Assembly (NCBI RefSeq): GCF_900105155.1
Contig: NZ_LT629762.1
Span: forward strand, 2,829,001-2,893,000
DNA: 64,000 nucleotides
Source of the DNA: Pseudomonas prosekii
Lineage (GTDB): Bacteria > Pseudomonadota > Gammaproteobacteria > Pseudomonadales > Pseudomonadaceae
Direction of reading: 5' to 3'
This document shows positions 30,288 to 41,547 of this stretch, one piece after another. Below the pieces are notes generated by a model that was given only the letters and a program-made list of their open reading frames with translations, had not been told where the DNA came from and did no database searches. The position numbers and the translations under genes are program-made. Every line of letters starts with the position of its first letter. Within the stretch, counting starts at the first letter, position 1.

Positions 30288-32318
30288 ATGGAACATTCAC
30301 CGTGGCACGCTGGCGAACGCCAATTGCAGGAACAGGTCGGTGTTGCCGAGCGAATGGAAACCCTCGGCCGTCGGGTGATTCGCAGCGAGATGCCGGACCA
30401 GCACCGTCAGTTCTATCAGCAATTGCCGTTCATGCTGTACGGCGCGGTGGATGCTGATGGCCATCCGTGGGCCAGCGTCATGGAGGGTGCGCCGGGTTTT
30501 GTCCAGTCGCCAGATGCCGCCCGTTTGCAGTTCGCCAGCCTGCCGGCGGCGGATGATCCCGCGCAATTGAGCGCTGGCGCGGCCATCGGCCTGCTCGGCA
30601 TCGAGTTGCACACCCGTCGGCGCAACCGCATGAATGGCCGGGTCGGCGCGATGTCTGCGAATGGCTTCGAGGTCGCGGTGGAGCAGTCGTATGGCAATTG
30701 CCCGCAATACATTCAATTGCGCCAGTTCCGCTCGGTGCCGCTGGCCGATCCTTCGACGCGTATCGCCGAACGCCTCGACCAACTGGATGACGCCGCGAGA
30801 GCGATGATCGCCCAGTCCGATACCTTGTTTGTCGCCAGTTATGTCGAGGTCGACGGCGTGCGTTCGGTGGATGTTTCCCATCGCGGCGGCCAGCCCGGTT
30901 TTGTGCGCATTGAAGGCAATCGCCTGACCATTCCGGACTTTTCCGGCAACCTGTTTTTCAACACGCTGGGCAATCTGCTGGTCAATCCGCGCGCGGGTTT
31001 GCTGTTTATCGACTTCAATAGCGGCGATGTGCTGCAACTCGGTGGCCGCACCGAAATCATCCTCGACGGTCCGCAAATCGAGGCGTTCCAGGGCGCCGAG
31101 CGTTTGTGGACATTTGACGTTGAACGGCTGGTGCGCCGGCCAGCGGCGTTGGCCCTGCGCTGGCGTTTCGACGGCATGTCGCCGAACAGTCTGATGACCG
31201 GGACCTGGGAGCAGGCCGCCGCGCGCTTGCAGGCTCAGGCCTTGGGCGATGCCTGGCGGCCGCTGCGGGTGACGCGGATCGAAGCCGAGAGCCAGAATAT
31301 CCGCTCGATTTACTTTGAACCTGCCGATGGCGCCGGGTTGCCGGTGTTCCAGGCCGGGCAGCATTTGCCGCTGCGCTTCAAGATTGGCGACCAGACGCCT
31401 ATCCGCACTTACAGTTTGTCGAGCGCGCCGTCGGATGACTTTTTTCGTATCAGCGTAAAACGTGACGGGCTGGTGTCGTCGCACCTGCATGAGCTGATCA
31501 AGGTCGGCGATGTGCTGGAGGCCCGCGCGCCGCAGGGGCATTTCACCGTGGCGCCACATGAGCGGCGGCCGTTGGTGCTGTTGGCGGCGGGCGTCGGCAT
31601 CACGCCGTTGCTGTCGATGCTGCGCGAGGTGGTTTATCAGGGCTGGCGCACGCGGCATATTCGGCCGACGTGGTTTTTCCAGAGTTCTCGCAGCCTGGCG
31701 GATCAGCCCTTCCGCGCAGAGTTGGACCGCTTGCTTGAAGGGGCCGGGGACAAGGTTCGGGTCCTGCGTTTGCTCAGCCAACCGGAAGCGGACGCGCGCG
31801 AGGGCGAAGACTTTGACCTGACCGGGCGCATCGACACGGCGCTGCTGCTTACGATGCTTGAGGGTGAGGACTACGACCAGGTGGACTTTGTCCTCTGCGG
31901 ACCGGGCAGTTTTACCCAGGGTTTGTACGACAGCCTGCGCGAGTTGGACATCCGCGATTCGAACATTCATGCCGAAACGTTCGGCCCTTCGACATTGCGC
32001 CGTCGCCCGGACCCGGACGCGATTGTCATCGAGCAACCGCCTGCCGCGACTACGTCGGTGTCGGTAGTGTTCGAGCGCTCAGCCAAAGAAGCGCGCTGGC
32101 AACCGGACGGCGGCAGTTTGCTCGAGCTGGCAGAGAGCCGTGGCTTGAACCCGGAATTCAGCTGCCGCGGCGGCTCGTGCGGCACCTGCAAAACTCGGCT
32201 GATCAGCGGCGAGGTGAATTATCCACAGCCACCGGCCGAAGTGCCGGAAGCGGGGCACGTGCTGATCTGCTGCGCCATCCCGGCGAAAAGCTCGGAACCG
32301 TTGGTGCTGGATCTTTGA
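30288..32318 (+). CDS. PNPOx-like / ferredoxin-NADP reductase-like / 2Fe-2S ferredoxin fusion oxidoreductase
   Basis: The 676-residue protein has three parts. Residues about 40-300 resemble pyridoxamine-phosphate-oxidase-like flavin proteins (FMLYGAVDADGHPWASVMEG...FFNTLGNLLVNPRAGLLFIDF). Residues about 335-570 form an FAD/NAD(P) reductase module with IRTYSLSSAP (FAD motif) and VLLAAGVGITPLLSMLR. The C-terminal about 85 residues are a plant-type [2Fe-2S] domain with CRGGSCGTC and a distant Cys. The layout implies electron flow from NAD(P)H through flavin to Fe-S. The substrate is unknown. The start ATG 30288 follows AAGGGAGA at 30273-30280. It may act with the adjacent GST. Confidence 0.9.
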   Translation: MEHSPWHAGERQLQEQVGVAERMETLGRRVIRSEMPDQHRQFYQQLPFMLYGAVDADGHPWASVMEGAPGFVQSPDAARLQFASLPAADDPAQLSAGAAIGLLGIELHTRRRNRMNGRVGAMSANGFEVAVEQSYGNCPQYIQLRQFRSVPLADPSTRIAERLDQLDDAARAMIAQSDTLFVASYVEVDGVRSVDVSHRGGQPGFVRIEGNRLTIPDFSGNLFFNTLGNLLVNPRAGLLFIDFNSGDVLQLGGRTEIILDGPQIEAFQGAERLWTFDVERLVRRPAALALRWRFDGMSPNSLMTGTWEQAAARLQAQALGDAWRPLRVTRIEAESQNIRSIYFEPADGAGLPVFQAGQHLPLRFKIGDQTPIRTYSLSSAPSDDFFRISVKRDGLVSSHLHELIKVGDVLEARAPQGHFTVAPHERRPLVLLAAGVGITPLLSMLREVVYQGWRTRHIRPTWFFQSSRSLADQPFRAELDRLLEGAGDKVRVLRLLSQPEADAREGEDFDLTGRIDTALLLTMLEGEDYDQVDFVLCGPGSFTQGLYDSLRELDIRDSNIHAETFGPSTLRRRPDPDAIVIEQPPAATTSVSVVFERSAKEARWQPDGGSLLELAESRGLNPEFSCRGGSCGTCKTRLISGEVNYPQPPAEVPEAGHVLICCAIPAKSSEPLVLDL

Positions 32319-32348
32319 TCAACGCAAAATCCCGCAACCACACAAAAC

Positions 32349-32445
32349 CCTGTAGGAGCTGAGCTTGCTCGCGATAGCGTTGGATCAGTCGACATCATTG
32401 TTGAATGTCAGGCCGCCTTCGCGAGCAAGCTCGGCTCCTACAGGG
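32349..32445. repeat. REP pair (GCTTGCTCGCGA type)
   Basis: CTGTAGGAGCTGAGCTTGCTCGCGA on the left is mirrored by TTCGCGAGCAAGCTCGGCTCCTACAG on the right, so it is an inverted REP doublet. It lies between the convergent oxidoreductase and wbpZ genes, where it can also act as a transcript end. Confidence 0.8.
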
Positions 32446-32474
32446 GCGGGGGAGGCCGTAGGTACGCCAGCGAA

Positions 32475-33605
32475 TCAGGCGTACGACAGCGATTTCTCTT
32501 CCAGCAGTTCCTGATACAGCGCCGACCATTTGCGGCCCATTTCTTCGGCGGTGAACAATTGCCGATACCGCGCTTCGGCTTTCGCGCCCATTTGCGCGGC
32601 GAGCAGCGGGTTTTCCCACAGCGTGCGCATCGCTTCGCGGAACGCCTGCGGGTTGCTCGGCGGCACCACCAGCCCGGTTTCGTTATTGATGTTGATGTAA
32701 CTGGTGCCGGTGCCGATCTCGCTGGAGATCATCGGTTTGCCATACATCGCGCCTTCGAGCAGCGAAATACCGAACGCTTCCGAGCGCAGGTGTGAGGGGA
32801 AAACGATGGCGTAGCTCAATTGCAGCAGCGCCACTTTGTCCTCATCGCCGAGCCGTCCGAGGAAGTGAATATTGCGCAGACCCAGCGCCTGGGCCTGGGC
32901 GTGCAGTTCGATTTCCAGCGGGCCGGCGCCGACGATCACCACCGGGTAATCCACCTCTTTCAAGGCGTCGAGCAAAATGTGCAGGCCTTTGTAGTAGCGC
33001 ATCACCCCAACGAACAGAAAAAACTTATCCCCAAGCTTCTGCCGCCAATCTGCCATGCGTGCGGTGTCGGGCTGTGGATAACCTGACTTGTCGAGGCCAT
33101 AGGTGATGACCCGGGTCTTGTCCTGGAACTTTTGCAGCACGTCGCTGGTGTGCAGATAGTTGGGTGAAGCAGCGACGATGCGGTCGGCGCTGGCGAGAAA
33201 ACGGTTCATCAGCGGCCGATAAAGTTTGAGCAAGGTTTTCTGGCGAATGATGTCCGAGTGATACGTCACCACGCTGGGTTTGCGCGTGCCGCTGGCGAAG
33301 TGCACCACGTCCATGAACGGCCAGGGGAAGTGATAGTTGACTACGTCAGCCTCGGCGGCCAATTCGCGAAATTTCTTGAAAACGCTCAGCGAGAAACCAG
33401 TGGAAGCGAATTGCAGATCGAGTTTGGCCCGATGCACTTCATGGTGGCCGACTTGCACCACGGGCGGTGTCGGGTCGCTGCTCAGGGACAACACCTGACC
33501 TTCGATGCCTTGCTGAGCGCAGCTTTCGCACAGTTGAAAAATCACCTGTTCGATCCCGCCAACCGTATCGGGCATCGACGTTTTGTAAAAATGCAGAACG
33601 CGCAT
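32475..33605 (-). CDS. wbpZ: Rhamnan glycosyltransferase WbpZ (GT4)
   Basis: WbpZ is a family 4 glycosyltransferase that, in P. aeruginosa A-band synthesis, is thought to add an early D-rhamnose to the lipid-linked primer. The 376-residue protein has the N-terminal acceptor domain (MRVLHFYKTSMPDTVGGIEQVIFQL) and the donor-binding EX7E region (HLRSEAFGISLLEGAMYGKPMISSEIG, about residues 275-301), with phosphate-binding VGVMRYYKGL near 195. Its ATG follows the wbpY stop directly, with GGAGG as ribosome-binding site. It is the last gene of the minus-strand operon. Confidence 0.88.
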   Translation of the reverse strand: MRVLHFYKTSMPDTVGGIEQVIFQLCESCAQQGIEGQVLSLSSDPTPPVVQVGHHEVHRAKLDLQFASTGFSLSVFKKFRELAAEADVVNYHFPWPFMDVVHFASGTRKPSVVTYHSDIIRQKTLLKLYRPLMNRFLASADRIVAASPNYLHTSDVLQKFQDKTRVITYGLDKSGYPQPDTARMADWRQKLGDKFFLFVGVMRYYKGLHILLDALKEVDYPVVIVGAGPLEIELHAQAQALGLRNIHFLGRLGDEDKVALLQLSYAIVFPSHLRSEAFGISLLEGAMYGKPMISSEIGTGTSYININNETGLVVPPSNPQAFREAMRTLWENPLLAAQMGAKAEARYRQLFTAEEMGRKWSALYQELLEEKSLSYA

Positions 33606-34736
33606 CTAACCTCCCAAAGCCTGGCGGTAAGCGCGGGCGGTGATCTGCGCGCAACGCTCCCAGGAAAATGCTTTCGCTTGCTGCAACCCTGCTTCACGGC
33701 AGGCCTGCCAGTGCGTTTTATCGTCGATCAACCGGCTCATCGCCTCGCGCAAGCCGTGCGGATCATCCGCATCAATGTAATTGCCGGCCTCGCCGGCGAC
33801 CTCCGGCATCGCCGAATGGCCCACCAGCACCACCGGCGTGCCGCTGGCCATGGCTTCCAGCACCGGCAGGCCGAAGCCTTCGTAAATCGACGGAAAAACC
33901 AGCGCACGCGCGCCGGCCAGCAATTGCGCGACCTGCTCGTCCGGCAAGTAGCCGAGCAAACACACATGGCCGGCGGCCAACGCCTGGCGCAGTTCTTCGC
34001 TGAAGTGCTCGCGTTGCCAGCCCGCCATGCCGACGATCAATAAAGGGAAACGCTGGCGCTGTGCTTCCGGCAGCAAGGCGTGGGCGCGCAGGGCCAAATT
34101 AAGGTTTTTGCGCGGCTCCAGCGTGCCGACGCAAAGGAAATACTCGCGCGCCTCGACGCCGTGTGCCTTGAGCACCGGATCGATCTCGGCGGCCTCGCGC
34201 GGATGGAAACGCGCCGCCACGCCCAGCGGCGCGACGATGAAACGCTCGGCCGGCAGGGCGAAATACTCGCGCGCTTCGTCGGCAATAAACTGCGAGTCGG
34301 TCAGAATCAGCCGCGCTTGCTCGACGCCATCAGCCAGCCGCCGCTCGATTTCACGCAAGCGCGCCGCCGGTTGCGTTTGCGGGTAATGCAGATGCGTGAG
34401 GTCGTGCAGGGTGATAACGGTCGGGCCGTCGAACGACAGCGGCCACAGACTCGGTTCGTGATAGAGGTCGATCGACTGCGAGCGGCCCTGATCGAAGCGT
34501 TTCTGCGTCAACCAGCGCCGCGCCTGATAGGCCCCGGGAATCTGCCGCAGCAACGGCGTCAGCCGCGAATAACCGGGCAGCGCTGCCTCGGGCAATGACG
34601 TGCTCCAGCCCCAGCCGTGGAACAACGAAAGTTCGACGTCCGGCTCGGCGGCGAGGGCGCCCACCAGCTCGGCGACGTAATGGCCGATGCCAGTGCGCGG
34701 CGCTTGCAGGATCCGCGCGTTAAGGGCAATTCGCAT
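33606..34736 (-). CDS. wbpY: Rhamnan glycosyltransferase WbpY (GT4)
   Basis: WbpY is a family 4 glycosyltransferase of D-rhamnan polymerisation. The 376-residue protein starts MRIALNARILQAPRTGIGHYVAELVGAL (ATG 34736). It carries LCVGTLEPRKNLNLALRA (phosphate-binding) and the EX7E region PSIYEGFGLPVLEAMASGTPVV (near 295-316). The 5' end overlaps the wbpX 3' end by 17 bases. A longer open frame to 34874 includes a Ser-Pro repeat, which is only the wbpX tail read in another frame. Confidence 0.88.
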   Translation of the reverse strand: MRIALNARILQAPRTGIGHYVAELVGALAAEPDVELSLFHGWGWSTSLPEAALPGYSRLTPLLRQIPGAYQARRWLTQKRFDQGRSQSIDLYHEPSLWPLSFDGPTVITLHDLTHLHYPQTQPAARLREIERRLADGVEQARLILTDSQFIADEAREYFALPAERFIVAPLGVAARFHPREAAEIDPVLKAHGVEAREYFLCVGTLEPRKNLNLALRAHALLPEAQRQRFPLLIVGMAGWQREHFSEELRQALAAGHVCLLGYLPDEQVAQLLAGARALVFPSIYEGFGLPVLEAMASGTPVVLVGHSAMPEVAGEAGNYIDADDPHGLREAMSRLIDDKTHWQACREAGLQQAKAFSWERCAQITARAYRQALGG

Positions 34737-36159
34737 GCTGGCTCTCGGGTTGCTGACGCTGCTGTTCAGTTTCGAACTCGGGCTCGGGTTCGGGCTGGGA
34801 CTCGGACTCGGACTCGGACAGCGGCCTGTTGAGGTTGCGCTCGATGCGCTCGACCAATTGCGCGCTCGCTTCACGCCAGCTCAGCCAACGCCATTGCGCC
34901 AGGCCCAGCGCCGCCGGGAACACGCCGCTGCGCTCCATGTCGGTGACCAGATCGGTCAGGCTCTGCGGCTCGGCCAGATCGAAATACGCCATGTAGTCGC
35001 CGCCGATTTCGCGGAACACCGGAATGTCGCTGCCCATTGCCGGCAAACCGCGCTGCATGGCTTCCACCAGCGGCAAACCGAAGCCCTCGACGTAGGACGG
35101 AAACACCAGCGCCGTGGCGTGCGAGTAAGCGTGCTCCAGGCTGCGGTCGGACAGTGTGTTGAACATGAACAAGCGGCGGTTCAGCTCGGGATGCTCGCGG
35201 ATGCGCTCGACCAGCGCGTCGCACTTCCAGCCAATCTTCCCGGCGATGCACAAGCGCGCCGTCGAGCCGGCGGCCCACGCGCGTTCGAAGGCGTCGAGCA
35301 GGTAAGCGTGGTTTTTCCGTGGCTCGATGGTGCTGACCATCAGGAACACCGGCTCCGGTGTCTTGAACATCTGCAACAAGCCGCGATCGACTTCCGCGCG
35401 CGCATCGCTCAAGTCCAGTTCGGAGCCCAGGTGAAAGTAGTCGAACCAGCGCTGCTGCACCTGTTGCGGGCCGACGCGGCGCAGCATTTCATCGCGGACC
35501 TGATCGCGAATCGTCGTCGAAATCGCCACATAACCGTCGGCGGTACGGGCGATCCAGTCGAACCACTCGTTGAACACCTTGACCAGCCCGGCGTCGCAAA
35601 ACTGCGGATGGGTCAGCGGGATCAAATCGTAAATCACCGAGACAATGCCGACGCCGTCGCGCTTCAACTGCTCGGCCAACGGGAAGAAGTTGGCGTGCCA
35701 CGACGAGTCGAGCAGCACCAGTTGATCGCCGGCGCGATGCTGCAACGGCACGCAGCGCTCGGGCACCGGTTTGCCCTTGAGCAGCCGATCGAGCACACGT
35801 ATCGGCAGGCTCAGACAGGCAAACGCCGCGAGTCGGCACATCACGTAGAGCACGCGGCGGGCGAACTTCGACTCGCGGAACGGGCGCCGCCGTTCCAGCG
35901 TGCGGTGGCGCAACCAGAACAGATTGGCCCACTGTTCGAGCTTGACCCGCAGACTGGTCAGGTTGATTTTCGGCGTCTTCAACGGCGCCAGGCTTTTCAC
36001 CTCGAACAGCGCGCCATCGATCATCACCACCGGAATGCATTCGCGTTGGGCGTCCTTCGCCGGCAGCTGCTGGATGACATTACGCACCACTCGCTGAATC
36101 CCCGAGTTGGCATTCGGGTGTTCGAAAACGTAAGTGCATTCCACCAACAATCGAGTCAT
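34720..36159 (-). CDS. wbpX: Rhamnan glycosyltransferase WbpX (GT4), with an acidic repeat tail
   Basis: WbpX is a family 4 glycosyltransferase of the D-rhamnan backbone. The 479-residue protein has MTRLLVECTYVFEHPNANSGIQRVVRNV at the N-terminus, LMVSTIEPRKNHAYLLDAF (about residues 272-290) and the donor-binding EX7E segment PSYVEGFGLPLVEAMQRGLP. The catalytic part ends near residue 445. The remaining tail is low-complexity, with Ser-Glu, then Pro-Glu and Gln repeats encoded by tandem GACTCG-like units (34771-34819). ATGA overlaps the wzt stop. The tail is not needed for the fold and may vary in length between strains. Confidence 0.88.
   Translation of the reverse strand: MTRLLVECTYVFEHPNANSGIQRVVRNVIQQLPAKDAQRECIPVVMIDGALFEVKSLAPLKTPKINLTSLRVKLEQWANLFWLRHRTLERRRPFRESKFARRVLYVMCRLAAFACLSLPIRVLDRLLKGKPVPERCVPLQHRAGDQLVLLDSSWHANFFPLAEQLKRDGVGIVSVIYDLIPLTHPQFCDAGLVKVFNEWFDWIARTADGYVAISTTIRDQVRDEMLRRVGPQQVQQRWFDYFHLGSELDLSDARAEVDRGLLQMFKTPEPVFLMVSTIEPRKNHAYLLDAFERAWAAGSTARLCIAGKIGWKCDALVERIREHPELNRRLFMFNTLSDRSLEHAYSHATALVFPSYVEGFGLPLVEAMQRGLPAMGSDIPVFREIGGDYMAYFDLAEPQSLTDLVTDMERSGVFPAALGLAQWRWLSWREASAQLVERIERNLNRPLSESESESQPEPEPEFETEQQRQQPESQHANCP
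34771..34819. repeat. Tandem 6-bp repeats in the wbpX 3' end
   Basis: Copies of GGACTC/GGGCTC-like hexamers encode the Ser-Glu and Pro-Glu dipeptides of the WbpX tail. Because each unit is two codons, copy-number change would lengthen or shorten the tail without a frameshift. Confidence 0.7.
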
Positions 36160-37421
36160 CGCGTCACCTCCGGGTCAGCTGTCAGCAGCGCATTTTCAGT
36201 GGAGCGGGTAATGGTGGTTTGCGCCTCCAGCCACGAGCAACCGACGAAGTCTTCCTGGCGATTATTGATCACGTGAAACACCAGGCCGTAGTCGCGCCAT
36301 TCGAAGTTGCGATCCAGATGCGAGTCGAGACGCGACAGGCTCAGGGCAATCGAATAATTGCCTTTGCCCAGGCGCATGTCGAAAGCAAACCGGAAGGTCA
36401 CGCGCTCGCCAGCAGTCAGGTCGGTGATGGCTTTGTCGAGGCGATGCGTGTTGATGCCGTAAATCGCCTGGCCCAAACGGTCCTTGATCATGAACCCGAG
36501 GATCAGCCGTTCGATGTCTTCACGAACCTCGGCTTGCACTTCCAGGACCATTGGCTGGCCGACTTCGGCGACTTCGACCGAGCGGCCCTGCGCGTCGAGC
36601 AAGCGCACGCTGAGAATCCCCGCTTCACCGGTGCCGGAAATGGTTTGCACCTGACCGTTGGCGAGCATCTCCTGGCGCACGGTCTGGCCTTCGCGCTGGG
36701 CGAGCATCGCGTTGTAGTAATCCATGACTTCTTCGGGTTTGCCGCGCATCGCCATGCGCCCGCCTTCGAGCAGGATCGCGGTGTCGCAGATCGACTGAAT
36801 CGCCGAGCGATCATGCGAGACGATCAGCAGCGTGGTGCCGGCCTTGCGGAAGTTGCGGATGCGGTCGAAGCTTTTGTGCTGGAAATACGCATCGCCGACC
36901 GACAGCGCTTCGTCGACGATCAGAATGTCCGGACGGCGCGCGGTGGCGACGCTGAACGCCAGGCGCATTTGCATGCCGCTGGAATAGGTGCGCACCGGCT
37001 GATCGATGGCATCGCCGATTTCCGCAAAGCTCTCGATTTCCGCCATCAGTTCTTCGATTTCTTCGACCTGCATGCCGAGCAATTGGCCGGCCATGAACAC
37101 GTTTTGCCGCCCGGTGAAATCCGGGTGAAAACCCATGCCCAATTCGAGCAACGCCGCTACTCGACCCTGCAGTTGAATCTGCCCGCAAGTCGGTTGCGTG
37201 GTGCCGGTGATCATCTTCAGCAGCGTGCTTTTGCCGGCACCGTTGACCCCGACAATGCCCACGGCTTCACCGGGCTGAATCTCGAAATCGACGCCTTGCA
37301 GCACCCAGTGCAAATGGTGATGAGTGCCGGAAAACGGCACCAGCCATTCGAGCAGGCGGCTCCAGCGGTTCGGGTATTGTTTGTAGGCCTTGCCCAGGCC
37401 ACTGACGCGAATATGTCCCAT
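36156..37421 (-). CDS. wzt: O-polysaccharide ABC transporter ATP-binding protein Wzt
   Basis: Wzt drives export of the finished, lipid-linked rhamnan across the inner membrane with Wzm. The 421-residue protein has the Walker A GVNGAGKSTLLK (about residues 57-68), the signature TYSSGMQMRLAFSVA (about 145-159), Walker B PDILIVDEA and the switch His (SHDRSAI). A long C-terminal domain (about 250-421) resembles the Wzt-C carbohydrate-binding module, which recognises a modified non-reducing terminus. That fits the methyltransferase genes in the divergent operon. Its stop overlaps wbpX, and it shares one base with wzm (TGATG). Confidence 0.93.
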   Translation of the reverse strand: MGHIRVSGLGKAYKQYPNRWSRLLEWLVPFSGTHHHLHWVLQGVDFEIQPGEAVGIVGVNGAGKSTLLKMITGTTQPTCGQIQLQGRVAALLELGMGFHPDFTGRQNVFMAGQLLGMQVEEIEELMAEIESFAEIGDAIDQPVRTYSSGMQMRLAFSVATARRPDILIVDEALSVGDAYFQHKSFDRIRNFRKAGTTLLIVSHDRSAIQSICDTAILLEGGRMAMRGKPEEVMDYYNAMLAQREGQTVRQEMLANGQVQTISGTGEAGILSVRLLDAQGRSVEVAEVGQPMVLEVQAEVREDIERLILGFMIKDRLGQAIYGINTHRLDKAITDLTAGERVTFRFAFDMRLGKGNYSIALSLSRLDSHLDRNFEWRDYGLVFHVINNRQEDFVGCSWLEAQTTITRSTENALLTADPEVTR

Positions 37422-38218
37422 CAGAGTTCGTCCACCATTTCACCGACGCGCTGGCGGAACAGCCGCAGCGCCATGACGCAGAACAGCACGCCGATCACCA
37501 GCAACGGGATCAACGACCGCCAGTCCGGCCATTGGTTGTAGAGGAAGACGTTCTGATAACTGGTCATCAGCGCGGTCATCGGGTTGAGGCTGATCACCTG
37601 CTGGATGCCCGGTGGCAGGATCGAGATCGGGTAAACGATCGGCGTCAGCCAGAACCAGAATTGCAGGCAGATGCCGAACAATTGCCCGACGTCGCGAAAG
37701 AACACATTGAGGATGCCGAGGATCATCCCCAGCCCGGCGGCAAAGATTATTTGCAGCAGCAGCAACGGGATCAGTGCCAGCAACGCCATGCCCGGCAACC
37801 GTCCGCTGATCAGCAGGAAACCGAAGAACAGCCCGAGAATGATCGCGAAATTGATGCCCGCATTCAGCAGCGCGATCACCGGCAAACAGATGCGCGGGAA
37901 GCTGATTTTCTTCAGCAGGTTGGCGTTTTCGAGAAACATGCTCTGGCTGCGCGTGGTGATTTCCGCGAACAGGCCCCAGGTCAGCAGGCCGGCGCACAAG
38001 TACACGCTGTAGGCCAGGCCATCGTCCACGCCGGGCAGGCGCGCGCGCATGATCTGGGAAAAAATCACCGTGTACACGACGATCATCGACAGCGGGTTGA
38101 GCACGGTCCACAAGGCCCCGAACAGCGAATTGCGATAACGCGCCTGAAACTCTCGCTTGACGCTGCCGAAGACGAATCCACGGTAATTGCGCAGCGAGCG
38201 GTACAGATTAAGCAGCAT
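37421..38218 (-). CDS. wzm: O-polysaccharide ABC transporter permease Wzm
   Basis: Wzm is the membrane subunit of the ABC exporter for rhamnan. The 265-residue protein has about six membrane segments of the ABC-2 type, starting LYRSLRNYRGFVFGSVKREFQARYRNSLFGALWTVLNPL, with the conserved amphipathic N-terminal region. Order and length match P. aeruginosa wzm. It starts directly after wbpW (ATG 38218 next to the wbpW stop at 38219). Confidence 0.92.
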   Translation of the reverse strand: MLLNLYRSLRNYRGFVFGSVKREFQARYRNSLFGALWTVLNPLSMIVVYTVIFSQIMRARLPGVDDGLAYSVYLCAGLLTWGLFAEITTRSQSMFLENANLLKKISFPRICLPVIALLNAGINFAIILGLFFGFLLISGRLPGMALLALIPLLLLQIIFAAGLGMILGILNVFFRDVGQLFGICLQFWFWLTPIVYPISILPPGIQQVISLNPMTALMTSYQNVFLYNQWPDWRSLIPLLVIGVLFCVMALRLFRQRVGEMVDEL

Positions 38219-39661
38219 TCAAACCGTCCTGCCGTATTGGTCTTCGAAGCGGACGATGTCGTCCTCTCCCAGGTATTCGCCGCTTTGCACTTCGATGATC
38301 ACCAGGTCGATGACGCCGGGGTTTTCCAGTCGATGCTTGTGCCCGGCGGCGATGAACGTCGATTCATTCTTCGCCACCAGGTGCGTGCCGGTGCCGTTGT
38401 TGGTGACCTTGGCCATGCCTTCGACGACCACCCAGTGTTCGTTGCGGTGGTGGTGCATTTGCAGCGACAACTTGCCGCCCGGCTTGACCACGATGCGTTT
38501 GATTTTGAAACGCGGGCCTTCTTCGAGCACGGTGTAAGTGCCCCACGGTCGGCTGACGGTGCGGTGCAAACGGTAGGCTTCGTGTTTGTCAGCCTTGAGT
38601 TGTTTGGCCACGCGACGCACATCCTGCGCGCGGTCGGCGTGGGCCACCAGCACGGCGTCGGCGGTGTCGACGATGATCAGGTTTTCCACGCCGACGGCGG
38701 CGACCAGCCGGCCTTCGCTCTGGACGAAGTTGTTGTGGCTGTCGACGAACACCGCGTCGCCGCTGGCGCGATTGTTCTGCGCATCCGGCGCGATCAGTGC
38801 GGCCAGCGCGCTCCACGAACCGATATCGCTCCAGTCGAAACCGGCCGGCACGACGACTACTTTGTCCGAGCGTTCCATCAACGCGTAGTCGATGGAAATG
38901 TCAGTGATTTCGGCAAACAGCGTCGGCGACAACTCCTGTTGCAGGCAGCCACCGGTTTCTACCGGCGCACTGTCTGCCATGCAGGCGCGGGTCTGTTCCA
39001 GCAGTTCGGGCGCGTGCACTTGCAACTCGGCGAGCAGGGTTGCCACCGAGAAACAGAACATCCCCGAATTCCACAGGAAGTGGCCGCTTTCCAGGTAATG
39101 CGTGGCGGTTTGCAGGTCCGGTTTTTCGACAAACCGCTGAACCTTGGCAGCGCCGCGATCATCCAGCGGCGCACCGGTCTGGATGTAGCCGAAGCCGGTT
39201 TCCGGCGCGGTCGGTTTGACCCCGAACGTCACCAGATAACCGGCGCGGGCCAGCGTCACCGCGTGCTCGACGGCGCTTTGCAGCGCTTCGACATTGACGA
39301 TCAAATGATCGGCCGGCATCACCACCATGATCGCTTCGTCGCCATGCAACGCTTGCAGCGACAGCGCCGCTGCGGCGATGGCCGGGGCGGTGTTGCGGCC
39401 CGTCGGCTCAAGCAGGAAATGCCCGCGATGCCGGGCCATTTGCGCGTCGTGGTAGTGATCCTTGCTCTGGAAGTAATACTCGCGATTGGTCACCGTGACG
39501 ATATCGCCCCAACCGTCGAGCAGCCCCGCCGCGCGCCGATAGGTTTTGCCCAGCAGCGACTGGCCGTCGGGCAGGGTCATGAACGGCTTCGGATGCCCTT
39601 CGCGGGACACCGGCCACAAACGGGTCCCGGCACCGCCGGAGAGGATCACAGGAATCAGCAT
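38219..39661 (-). CDS. wbpW: Mannose-1-phosphate guanylyltransferase / mannose-6-phosphate isomerase WbpW
   Basis: This bifunctional type II enzyme (AlgA/WbpW family) makes GDP-mannose. The 480-residue protein has the pyrophosphorylase signature LSGGAGTRLWPVSREGHPKPF (about residues 7-27) and FVEKPD. The C-terminal cupin isomerase domain contains RPWGTYTVLEEGPRFKIKRIVVKPGGKLSLQMHHHRNEHWVVVEG (about 365-410), with the metal-binding QMHHHRxEHW. It feeds the adjacent gmd. Paralogues (algA, pslB) probably exist elsewhere. Confidence 0.93.
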   Translation of the reverse strand: MLIPVILSGGAGTRLWPVSREGHPKPFMTLPDGQSLLGKTYRRAAGLLDGWGDIVTVTNREYYFQSKDHYHDAQMARHRGHFLLEPTGRNTAPAIAAAALSLQALHGDEAIMVVMPADHLIVNVEALQSAVEHAVTLARAGYLVTFGVKPTAPETGFGYIQTGAPLDDRGAAKVQRFVEKPDLQTATHYLESGHFLWNSGMFCFSVATLLAELQVHAPELLEQTRACMADSAPVETGGCLQQELSPTLFAEITDISIDYALMERSDKVVVVPAGFDWSDIGSWSALAALIAPDAQNNRASGDAVFVDSHNNFVQSEGRLVAAVGVENLIIVDTADAVLVAHADRAQDVRRVAKQLKADKHEAYRLHRTVSRPWGTYTVLEEGPRFKIKRIVVKPGGKLSLQMHHHRNEHWVVVEGMAKVTNNGTGTHLVAKNESTFIAAGHKHRLENPGVIDLVIIEVQSGEYLGEDDIVRFEDQYGRTV

Positions 39662-39664
39662 GGC

Positions 39665-41547
<1,883 letters not shown>

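Noticed and set aside
34771..34819. Phase-variable on/off switching of wbpX
   Set aside because: The repeat unit is 6 bases, so copy-number change keeps the frame.
34606..34874. A longer start for wbpY with an N-terminal Ser-Pro repeat
   Set aside because: That stretch is the wbpX 3' end read in another frame; the ATG at 34736 gives the conserved N-terminus.
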